Source of the DNA: Lotus japonicus
Taxonomy: Eukaryota; Streptophyta; Magnoliopsida; Fabales; Fabaceae
Assembly (NCBI RefSeq): GCF_012489685.1
Contig: NC_080043.1
Span: 49,615,127-49,679,126, forward strand
Direction: 5' to 3'
DNA: 64,000 nt
In this document: piece after piece, positions 35,168 to 44,800 of the stretch
Position numbering within the stretch: position 1 is the stretch's first letter
How the letters are laid out: every line of letters begins with the position of its first letter
Notes under the pieces: model-generated
What the model was told of the DNA's origin: nothing
What the model saw: the letters and a program-made list of their open reading frames with translations, nothing else
Database searches by the model: none
Made by a program: the position numbers and the translations under genes

Positions 35168-36689
35168 AATGAAAAATCAAAAATTTCATCACCACCATCA
35201 CCACCAAACCCGTGAGCAAGAGGAGAAGGAGGGAGAAGAATTTTTTCGTCGATTCTTGCCTGATCGTTGCACCGTTCGTTGCTACGTGTAGACCTCGAGG
35301 TACAGATGTTATTCCTTACCTCTATCGTAAATTCTGTTGCTTTTCTCTATCTCTTTTTGTGCTCAAAGTTTTGAGCTTTTTGTAAAACTATCCACATAAC
35401 TCGATTTCTCTGTCAAAACCTCTTCTCTACTAACGCAAGAGCATGTTTAGCGGACTACATTTCACCGAATCTTGCCGAATCGTCGCAGAGCTTCGATTCT
35501 GCTCAAATACCCATTTTTCGACTAAAGTTTCGCTCTTTAGACAGAAAACTCTCGATTGAGCTTAGTGCCAATAGGATTAGTTGTCATAAACGTTGTTAGT
35601 GACGACCCCATCCAATTTTTTTTTCGAAATTCCAATTTTAAATTTTCGAGCTAAAAACACTGACCAATATACCCCTGCTTCAGTTTTCGATCCGATAATT
35701 TTTCCGAGCTTCCATTCACCTTAGTTACGACTAATGATAACCTAGGAATCAAGTTTGATCAAAGAAAAAGTGCCGGTACACTAAAGGTAGTGCACGACCG
35801 AGAGCACCTCCAATGGGGAGGAAAATTTCTCTTTTTCGAAAACTCGTCTTATCGCGTTAGGTTATCGTACTCTGGAGATTAGGATGCTTCGTATAACGTT
35901 AGTAATTATTTTTTGTTTGGTTCTAACTTTTTGTGATTGAATTTTGTGATTTCACTCAAAGGTTCTTTTGAATAATTCCATGGAGCGGAAGGAGAGGATC
36001 GTGAAGGAACCCTGCAGGAACGCACTGGAGGAACTAGAGGTGAGGGCCACTCACTGAATACTAGCTAATGCTTTAGGTGTCGACGAATTCAAATTGATTT
36101 CTTGTTTATGCACTTGATTGTGATTAACTGGGAAATGTTTTCTGGAGGCTTCGACCGAGTGAACTAATTGAGACGCGTGTCTCCGTTTTCTGAGGCCTTT
36201 GCCGACATTGTTGATAGAGATCTATTTATCGCTTTGATTGTTGTTGATTAATTCACATTCTATGTGCTAAATGGTTAATCTTAGGATGTGTTGATATATG
36301 TGCCATGGCTGTTTGATTGTGTCATTTGGTTATGCAATTATACATATATCTGTTGTACGTTAGAGTGAGGAACACAAGCGATTATTCCATACTCATTATG
36401 AGATTTTGGGAAAGTTTGACGGGACGAACCGAGGTTCGGACCCTTATTATTATTTTAGTGGACTGAGACCTTCTCTGGGAATTACTTGGGACGATGAGAT
36501 CTTTTAAACTCATAAGATTAGAGACAAACCTAAATGGAAACAATTTTACAAGGAAATTTCATAATACACTAAACAACCTCTGAACCCTTTAAATAATGAT
36601 AACAATCTCAGATGGAAGCTTAGGGTTTGGATATTAGTTTGGGAAAATGAGAAGTGTCGCCGAATCCAAGTTTTAGAGAAACTAATAGG

Positions 36690-36890
36690 TTTCTGAGTAT
36701 GTTATACTCTTTTGCTCGATGAGCAGTTTATTTGTTTGGAAATCTAAAAGATAAGCCATGGAACTATAAGTTTCCAAGTACATTAGTACTCTTCGCTCGA
36801 TGTGCAGCTTATTTGTTTGGCTATCTAAAAGATAAGCCAATGAACTATAAGTTTCCAAGTACATTGGTACTCTTTCGCTCGCTGAGGAGC
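36690..36890 (+). repeat. Tandem repeats in LTR F
   Basis: Two to three units of about 85 bp contain AAGTTTCCAAGTACATT, GTACTCTT.CGCTCG and ATCTAAAAGATAAGCC. Confidence 0.8.
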
Positions 36891-37021
36891 TTTTGACCAT
36901 CGAATTAGATGAGTCAGATGACTCATAAGTCATCAAGGGTGATTGCACTCTTTTTTATAATTAATTGTCTTTTGTCGTAGAATCGACATTTACCTTAGGG
37001 TATTCTTTTTAGAGACAATAA

Positions 37022-37078
37022 GTTAGCTAGAACACGTGACGACGTGACGAATGAGGTCGGAGACGTTGTTTGGCTAAT
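37022..37078 (+). promoter_or_regulatory. Conserved G-box/ACGT block, LTR F
   Basis: GAACACGTGACGACGTGACG followed by GAGGTCGGAGACGTTGTTTGG. It contains CACGTG and a second ACGTG, both core sites for plant bZIP/bHLH factors. The block is kept in five LTR copies while the sequence around it varies. Confidence 0.45.
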
Positions 37079-37610
37079 CATATTGCATCATTCATACATT
37101 TTGAGGTTTTAAACTGGTGGAACGCCGACCTCGATGGATTCCAAAATGGTCATAAGACCCGGATTTACATATAAGAACACCAAGAGTGTTTCTTAGTACC
37201 AGACAGAAATGACAGACCTACGGGTTACGGTTGATCTGACTACATTTTTTGGTGTAAGAGGCGCCCGAGCAGAAAAGATTACACACTAGGCCAGTGGTGA
37301 CTGACTCGATGGTTCCCATCTATCCGGAGCATTTTTGTTCCTTAGCATGTCATTGCATCTCATCATACATGCTGACCTAAGTGTCGAATGTGATTGATAT
37401 TTGGTATCTTACTTGATAATTGTTTAATTGTCAGTAATTGACATTTATGTTTCATTGGTGGTTATACTACTTACAATGCTATTATAAGCCTATTGAACCT
37501 AAGTATCTATCCTAGTAATCTTTATCTATTGGGTGTATTACTTATGTAATTCCTTGAATTGACTCTTGCGCCTGATGTTTGTGTTTTGGCGGTTGTACGC
37601 CCATTGTCAG

Positions 37611-38176
37611 ATGTCCATGGTGGATTGGTTCACGTGGCCCACCCCTCGGGGGGGGGGGGACTAGGTTCGGGATGATAGATCAAGATCTCCCTGGCCCATG
37701 GGTGGTTGACCCCGCTAGCCACCAAGCTATCTACTCGGGGAGAATAATGGAGGACCGTGTCGACAATCTGGGACACTTGACGGAGGGAGTACTGAGGCGT
37801 TATTCTGTCAGTTTAACCTGCCACACGGCGTGCACTACAGACCTGGTGAAGGAGTCCCACCACCACCGCCGTCGTCTGACGACGAGGACCCCTCAGAGGA
37901 CGTGATGACACTGGATCGGGTTCCGCACCCACGATGCCTGCAGAGGAGCTTGCCGCTGCTGCCACCCTTCGCTTAAGGACATCTACTTCTCCCCATGGTT
38001 ATCATGTTGTGCAATTGGTGCACCTGACGGAGGAGGAAGTGTTCGTTTGCGTAGAGGATGCGATGACAGGAGTTTTTAGGATTGAGACCCGTTCGGTAGC
38101 GAAGGAGGTGATTGATGCAGACATGGAGCTAGTCGTTCTGGATTCTGATTGAGACGATGACCATGCCAGCGTGTAG
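37611..38176 (+). pseudogene. LTR-encoded acidic protein, broken copy in LTR F
   Basis: Starts ATG-TCC-ATG right after CATTGTCAG, an acceptor-like context. It encodes MSMVDWFT, then in shifted frames IDQDLPGPWVVDP, SGRIMEDRVD, LTEGVLRRYSV, a Pro-rich and DDEDPSED stretch, and finally IDADMELVVLDSD, a TGA, then DDDHAS and TAG at 38174. The long G run near 37649-37660, within the Pro-Ser-Gly-Gly codons, causes the first frame change. The second is near 37825. The pattern of conserved residues matches copy D closely, so this was once the same protein. Role unknown. Confidence 0.6.
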
Positions 38177-38266
38177 GATGAGGAGTGTTGGGATACGCTT
38201 CACTGGGGAGGATAGAGCTGAAGTGGCATTATAGCTCTGGTCGTCATGTTCTCATTTTGGGGCAGG

Positions 38267-38586
38267 TGTTCTATCCAAGAACATAGAGATGAGGTATGGT
38301 ACTTAGAGTGAAGGGATTGCAATGTGAGAATTTAGAGAGAGAGAGCGTGTAACCGCTTAGAGAGAGAATGTAACTGAATTTCAAGTTTGTTATTTCTCAA
38401 ATGAGCTAAGAGTCCTTTACACTTGGTAACCGCCCCCTACTTATAGGCTTGGGGCTGGGCCTAGTGTCCCTAACCGTCCTTAGTGGGCTAGTTGGGCCTC
38501 CTGGGCGAAGGCCCAACTCCCTGGCTTGCGCGACGCCCTGAGGCCAGCGTCCCCGGGCGAGGTCCCCTGGGGTCTCGCCCAGTCCA
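38267..38586 (-). repeat. 3' LTR of the Tat-type element
   Basis: TGTTCTATCC ... CAGTCCA. It contains a GA microsatellite shorter than in the other LTR; a few per cent of bases differ between the two. No clear polypurine tract is visible next to it. Confidence 0.85.
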
Positions 38587-41500
38587 CAAGTCCACAAGAC
38601 ACCGAGCTCCAAGTATGAGAGCTGAGAGTGTCTTAAATAACTGGGGCGACAATCATTTTAAAAACTAACTAACGCTAAAGCCTAGTGATCCGGAATGATT
38701 GGCTACATGGCATGGTAAGTAAGGCTTAAGACTATTATTTTGATCTACTTAACAAGTCTCTCGAGCTCGTGAGTCCACGAGTAGGTTTGTGGCAACAGTG
38801 CTTGGTTCTTTCGCCCAACTGCAGCTGTGACCGCCGCGAGTCATGGTGGCTTGACACGTGTTAAGCCACGTGTAACACTTCGTGGAAATGCAATAAGCCA
38901 GCGAATCTGCAGAATCTCAACCACTGCCCTTGAAACGTCCCTTCAAATCATAACAGAGCTTATCAATTTGAATTTACGCCAATCAACGCCGACCATTATA
39001 GCTTTTCATTTAATGTGTCGGTTCTCATCCCTAAAATCCACGCTACTTTTTAAAAGTAATCATTTCACCTTGTCATTATGGGACACGATCCCCCACTATC
39101 CTCCACACGCGGACACGATCCCAAACGTTACCCCCCTTAACCTTTAAATCCCCTCTTACTCCATCATTCATCACCTTTGGAATCCTCATACCTTGCGAAA
39201 GAGCTAACAACCTAGCACCCCTTTCCATCCTCGTTCTTACTTCGCTTTTAGAAAAAATGACTTCCCATCGGTGCTCTAAAAAATCCTCCCGTTCTCAAAA
39301 CACTGCCCCTGCGTCTCCGTCCCCAGCTGACCTTCCCCCTCACGGAGGACTTCCCCTTGGCGAGGAGGACATCGAAGCCTTTTGGCTCCGGGTGTTTGCC
39401 ACCCTTCCTGAGCCCACGGACCAGACCCCCACCCTGGAGGCCGTTTGTCACCCCTCCGAGCAGGCCTCCGACGACTCCGTCATTGAAACGGTCCGCCAGG
39501 CCGGCAGGCTCTACTATGAGAAACCTCTCGAGGACGTTCTTGTAACACCCCGATTTCGGTAGCGTCACTTTAGTAACCAAAAAGAAACTTAAAGCGGAAA
39601 AAAACGTGAATATTTTTTTTCGATAATATAATCAAAACTAAAAGAAATAAACTCGACAACAAAAGATAACAGAACTAATGTACAATAATATTTACAGCCC
39701 CCGCTGTAAGTAACAAACCACGTCACGAGTATCCTCCAGTGACGAGAAGTAGAAAAAGTGGCGCCCGTAGGCAATATGTACAGTCAAAGGAAAAGTTAAG
39801 TGTTCGCAACACCATCCCTCATAAATGAGAATAAGTTAGCCCAAACAGCCTAAAAACAGGACCCCCTAGTCCAACTAACTCTCTGTGATTTCCGTAGAGA
39901 AACCACACAAAAAGCTATCGGCAGGAAACTACCCTGTCCCCAACTAGAAGCATGACGGTCAGAGCTAAGACTCTACTCCTACACTAATCCTATCTCGAGG
40001 AGCTCACACCAGCACTCAATCCTACATGCTAGCGTGATCATCGTCCGAATCTGAATCCAGAACGACCAAGTCTATGTACACCATCCTACCCCCTCTCGCT
40101 ACCCCGATGCGCTCCGGTGCCGGCCTCACGGGCGTAGGGCCCGAGCCAAGATCATCGATGACAGCGATGGTGGGTGAGCTAGACTCCGCAGAAGTCCCTC
40201 CCACAGGCTCCTCCTCTGAGGGGTCCTCGTCATCAGAAGATGACGGTGGTGGTGAGGCTCCCACTCCTGGTCCGCAGTGCACGCCAGGTGGCAAGTTGAA
40301 GCTCACGGTGTACCTCCTCAGCACTCCCTCCGTCAGGTGCCCCAGTCGATCGACGCGGTCCTCCATAATCCGCCCCGAATAGGTCGCACGGTGGCCTGCG
40401 GGGTCAACCACCCATGCACCTGGGTCATCCTGGTCCAGCATCTCAAACAGGGTCCCCCCTGTAAGACCCAAGTTTTTAAGCTTAGAATAAGTGGAAGAGA
40501 TTTCCATTCACGATTAGGTTTGACGTATTAAGAAGGGAAACCTGAACAAAAGTTTATTAAAGGAAATATATTTATGAAGGAGAAAGTTCAGGAAAAGTCA
40601 AAGGATTTTATCGAAGTCGATTTAAGTTATAGCACGATCGTTATACGCTTAACCTAGGTCAGAAACCCTAGTATATAGCTAATTTTCACTTTTAGGCACG
40701 ACGGAAGTTAATTCCAAAAATCTTCAGAGAAATGTTAGAACTTCTCTTTTTCCATATATCACAACCGTTTCGAGGCGAAACTCTAGGATCTACGCACGTC
40801 CGTTTCCAATCATCGGAAGTTTGCCGAAACCGAAACCCTGGTATTTCAAAACCCTAGAATTTCTCGACAATGAAGACTTTTTCTATTCAGAGCTTCAAAT
40901 GAATATTCCACACGCGTACACCCATTTCTCTTGATGATTTCAATCTTTCTTCCGAAGGAAGTTTTCTATTCCGACATTCGATGCAAAAAGCAACTTATCG
41001 GGTAAAATAGTTTTACACCGACTACGCATTTGTTGCCAAAAATATAAGGAGACCTCATTTTAGTTTTGGAATTCTTTCGCCAAAACATATCTTAGAATTC
41101 ATGAAGAATGACGCCGGAAAAATCAGATTCGCGAAACTTTCATTTCGCCGCGAATTTCCATCTTCTACATATAGCAAGAAAGGTGAGAAAATTTACAAGA
41201 ACTCCTCCATTTCTCTCCCAAACCCGCGAGCTCCATTGAAGAGGAAGGAAGAAGAGTTTTTCTTCATCTCTTGCTTGATCGTTGATTAATCAGTTGCTGC
41301 TTCAAGGTTTCGAGGTATAGTCGCGTATCCTTACCTCCAATCGCTTTTTCCATAGCTTTTCTGTAGAGTTTTCTGAGCGGATAGTTTATTGGTTTTTTCA
41401 AAACTATCCTGAATCTTTCATTTCTGATTCTAAACCTCTTCTATATGTGCCCAAGATCACTTCTGCCGGGTTAGATTTTCCGTTATGTCGCCGGAATTCC

Positions 41501-42764
41501 GCCGGAATCAATTTGAACCTAAAATACCCATTTTTGGAGTTTTTGGTGTAAAGCTTCAACCTTTAGGCTGAAAACTATCGCCTTAGCTTAGTGCTAGTAG
41601 GATTAGTTGTCATAAACGTCGTTGGTGACGTCCCTGCAAAATTTTATTTTTGGGATTTCAGTTTTGAAAATCCTAAGTTAAAAATCATGACCAAAATACC
41701 CCTGCGACAGTTTTCGATCCGATAATTTTTCCGAGTTCAGAATACCCTTAGTTACGGCTAATGATAGCATAGGAACCAAGTTTGATCGAAGAAAAATCGA
41801 ACCCCACAATTAACCAAAGTGGCCGAACCTATTTAGGGGGGGAGGAGGAAATTTCCTTTTCCGAAAACTTGTCCTTTCGCGCTAGTTTATCGTACCTTAG
41901 AGTATAGATTTCTTCGAGTAACCTTAGTAAGTATCGATAGCTTAGTTTCCGATAGATTCTGATAGTATTCTGTGGTTTCATTGTAAAGGTGCTTTTGAGG
42001 ATTTCCCCGAGGACCAACACTTTGAGTGCGAGGAAGCACTAGTTGATCATTCTGGAGAACTTTCAGGTGAGGGCTTCTCACTGAATCTCTAGTTAATGCT
42101 TAGGGTCGATGTTTCGACATTGTTTACTGTTTATGCACTGGAATTGTGTGTGATTGGAAAATGTTTTCTGAGGCTTCGGCTAACAATGTAGATGATTCAT
42201 CTACTGAATGTTTTTGAGATTGTCTTACATGCTATGTGCTATGTGGGTAATCTAGGATGTGTGGTGCATGCTTTATATGCTAAGTGCTAAGTGTTTATGA
42301 TGCGATTTATTGATATATGACATGTTGTTGATTGTGATGATTTAAATATGCTCTGTACTGGAATCTGAGATTCTGAATGGTGAGAATAGCGGGCAGGTCA
42401 TGCCGATTTTATTTTGAGAGTTTTGAGAAAGTTTGATAGGACGAACGAGGTTCGGGCCTTAATTTTGTTTAGTGGATCGAGACATCCTCTGGAAGCGACT
42501 TGGGATTGGGAGATCCTGCAAATGTATAAGACCTGCGATAAGACAAAATGGAATCTATTTTATAAAGAAAATTCATAAGACCTTAAATAACCTCAAAATC
42601 TTTAAGTAATGATAACAACCTCGAAGGAAGGCATTGGAAGTCAAATCATAGTTTTGGGAAAACGAGGAGTGTCGTCGGATCCAAGTGTTGAGGAGTTGGT
42701 AAGTTCTGAGTATGTTGGTACTCCTTCGCTCGTTGAGCAGTTTGTTAGCCATCCAAGAGATGAG

Positions 42765-42920
42765 CCGAGGAGCTTCACTGAGGCGTGAGACCTTGTGAAT
42801 GCGGGATACTCCACTGAGGCGTGAGACCTTGTGGAAAGCATGGAACTCCACTGAGGCGTGAGACCTTGTGAGAGCATGAAACTTCACTGAAGCGTGAGAC
42901 TTCGTGAGAGTATTGATGAC
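42765..42920 (+). repeat. Hairpin-prone tandem repeats in LTR E
   Basis: Four units of about 33-37 bp with CACTGAGGCGTGAGACCTTGTG. The unit has partly self-complementary ends (TCACTGAAG / CTTCGTGA). LTR D carries related units on the opposite strand. Confidence 0.85.
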
Positions 42921-43020
42921 CCGAAGAGTCATCGTGAGTGGTTGCACTCGTTTAATGATTATTGTATTTTGTCGCAGAATCGACTTTACCTTAGGGTAAG
43001 CTTTTAGAGACATTAATTTA

Positions 43021-43076
43021 GCTAGAACACGTGGCGACGTGTCGAGTGAGGTCGGAGACGTTGTTTGGCTAATCAC
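43021..43076 (+). promoter_or_regulatory. Conserved G-box/ACGT block, LTR E
   Basis: CACGTG (43028-43033) followed by CGACGTGTCGAGTGAGGTCG. ACGTGTC is an abscisic-acid-response-like core. Confidence 0.45.
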
Positions 43077-43145
43077 TGCATTGCATGCACTCATTAAGTG
43101 GTTTAAACACGGCGAGATACCGGACCACGGCGGATTCCAAAATTC

Positions 43146-43388
43146 GGAGGAGCACCGCCGCAACCGTCATCTTCAGAGGAGGAGGATCCCTCAGAGGAGA
43201 TTCCAGTGGGAGTGCCTTCGGCAGGGTCTAGTGCACCCTCTGTTGCGATCATTGATGATCAGGGTTCGGGCCCTAAGCCCGTGAGTCCAGCATCGGAGCG
43301 CACTGCGGTTGCGAGGGGAGGACGTATAGGGTTAGTAGACTTGGTCGTTCTGGATTCTGATTCAGACGACGATCATGCTAGCACATAG
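43146..43388 (+). pseudogene. LTR-encoded acidic protein, C-terminal part in LTR E
   Basis: Open frame from the Pro-rich segment (GGAPPQPSSSEEEDPSEE) through VAIIDDQGSGP and VARGGRIGLVDLVVLDSD to DSDSDDDHAST and TAG. The N-terminal domain has been deleted: the sequence jumps from the conserved ACCACGGCGGATTCCAAAA region straight into it. In the overlap it agrees well with copy D. Confidence 0.6.
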
Positions 43389-44449
43389 TTTTGAGTGTTG
43401 GTATGAGCTCCTCGAGTTAGGATTAGTGTAGGAGTAGAGTTTTAGCTCTGACAGTCTTGCTTCATTTGTTACTTAGGGGACAGGGTAGATCCGCCTATAG
43501 CTTTTTGTGTGGTTTCCTTACGGGAATCACAGAGAGTTGGTTGGACTTAGGAGGTCTTATTTTCAGGCCATTGGGTCAGCTGATTCTCAGTTTTGAGGGA
43601 TGGTGTTGCGGGCACTTCACCCTTTTCATTTGGTTTGTATATATTGCCTACGGGCATTGCACTTTTCTTTCCGTCACTGGAGGTTACTCGTGACGAGGTT
43701 GCTACTATAGCGGGGGCTGTTTATATATTGTATATTAGTTCTGATTATTGTTATTGTTGGGTTTTATTTAATTCAGTCTTGTCTTAGTTATTATCGAAAA
43801 AAAAAATATTCACGTTTTTCCGCATTAAGTTTATTTTGGTTACTAAAGTGACGCCACCGAAATCGGGGTGTTACACCCCCGGACGGGTGGACCATCGTAA
43901 ACCAGTCCGCCATAGACATCTGACAATGGGCGTAGTCCGCCAAAGCACACACAGAAGACGCGAGGGTCAACTCCAAAGAATTATGTAAATAATAAATAAA
44001 ATAGGTAAAGATAAGGAGTAGCCAGTTAGGCTTATAAGCTAGAGATAGCATCCTAGGGTTGTACAGTTCACAATATATATAAAAGCCGATAATAACAATT
44101 AGCATGCATCAAATAGATCTAACAAGTATCAATCACACTCAGCGACTAAGTTAGTATGCGTGTTGCATGAAATGCAATGCTGGTCGACAAGATGCATTCC
44201 GGAAAGATGGGCATCAACGAGTCAGCCCTAACACCAGCCACGGTGGGACCATTTCTGCTCGCGTGTCTCTTACACCACACAAAGCGTAGTCAGATCAGCA
44301 GTGAACCCGAAGGTCTGCCATTTCCGTCTGCTACTAAGAATCACCAGTGTTCTTATATGGAAATCCGGGTCTTATGACCATTTTGGAATCCATCGAGGTC
44401 CGGTATCCCGCCGTGTATTAACCTCAAAATGAGTGCATGAATGCAAAGT

Positions 44450-44505
44450 GATTAGCCGAACAACGTCTCCGACCTCACTCGACACGTCACCACGTGTTCT
44501 AGCTA
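44450..44505 (-). promoter_or_regulatory. Conserved G-box/ACGT block, LTR D
   Basis: CACGTG at 44491-44496 with an adjacent ACGTGTC on the minus strand, as in LTRs E and F. Confidence 0.45.
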
Positions 44506-44604
44506 ACTTAATGTCTCTATAAAGAATACCCTAAGGTAAATGTCGATTCTGCGACTACAATAATCGTAAAAAGAGTGCAATCACTCACGATAACTCTTCG
44601 AGTC

Positions 44605-44800
44605 ATCAATGCTTTCACGAAGTCTCACGCTTCAGTGAAGTCTTATACAATCACGAAGTCTCACGCTCAAGTGAAGTTTTATGCTTTCACGAGGTCTCAC
44701 GCCTCAGTGAATTTACACACTTGCACGAAGTCTCACGCTTCAGTGAAGATCCATGCTTTTCACAAGGTCTCACGCCTTAGTGAAGCTTCTCGGCTCATCC
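44605..44800 (-). repeat. Hairpin-prone tandem repeats in LTR D
   Basis: Five units with CACGAAGTCTCACGCTTCAG. Unit ends TCACGAAG and CTTCAGTGA can pair, so transcripts could form serial stem-loops. Confidence 0.85.

Larger units (their letters stand above)
34453..38266 (+). repeat. Gypsy-type LTR F (+), left part; continues at 53378-53454
   Basis: Starts TGTGAGACCCAAG, the 5' terminus of this LTR lineage. In order it has TATAAATA (35160-35167), a donor-like AG|GTGAGGG at 36040, tandem repeats (36690-36890), the CACGTG block (37033) and the LTR reading frame (37611). The Tat/Retand element inserted at GCAGG (38262-38266), and the LTR resumes after 53377. It never reaches its usual GGGGTGTTACA end because another LTR starts at 53455. 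It is thus a solo LTR or an end of a larger element cut by a later insertion. Confidence 0.85.
40460..43875 (+). repeat. Solo LTR E (3416 bp), TSD CCCCC
   Basis: TGTAAGACCCAAG on the left, CGAAATCGGGGTGTTACA on the right, CCCCC at 40455-40459 and 43876-43880. It inserted in the Gly-Gly codons of the reading frame in LTR D, in opposite orientation. It has a donor-like TTTCAG|GTGAGGG at 42067, tandem repeats at 42765-42920, the CACGTG block at 43028, and the C-terminal half of the LTR reading frame. Confidence 0.95.
40022..43919 (-). pseudogene. LTR-encoded acidic protein, copy D: open 158-codon frame split by LTR E
   Basis: Codons 1-13 are at 43919-43881, starting ATG-TCT-ATG after TTGTCAG. 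The rest is at 40459-40022, ending with TAG. Skipping LTR E and one CCCCC repeat, the 477 bases form one frame without stops. Order: an N-terminal domain with ADWFTMVHPSGG, DPGAWVVDPAGHRATYSG and LTEGVLRRYTVSF; a Pro/Ser stretch with DDEDPSEEEP; a linker with IAVIDDLGSGP; VARGGRMVYIDLVVLDSD; and an acidic end DSDSDDDHAS. There is no signal peptide or membrane segment. I recognise no known domain. Diverged copies A and F keep the same residues through synonymous codon changes. The function is unknown; a nuclear or chromatin role is only a guess from the acidic tail. Confidence 0.6.
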
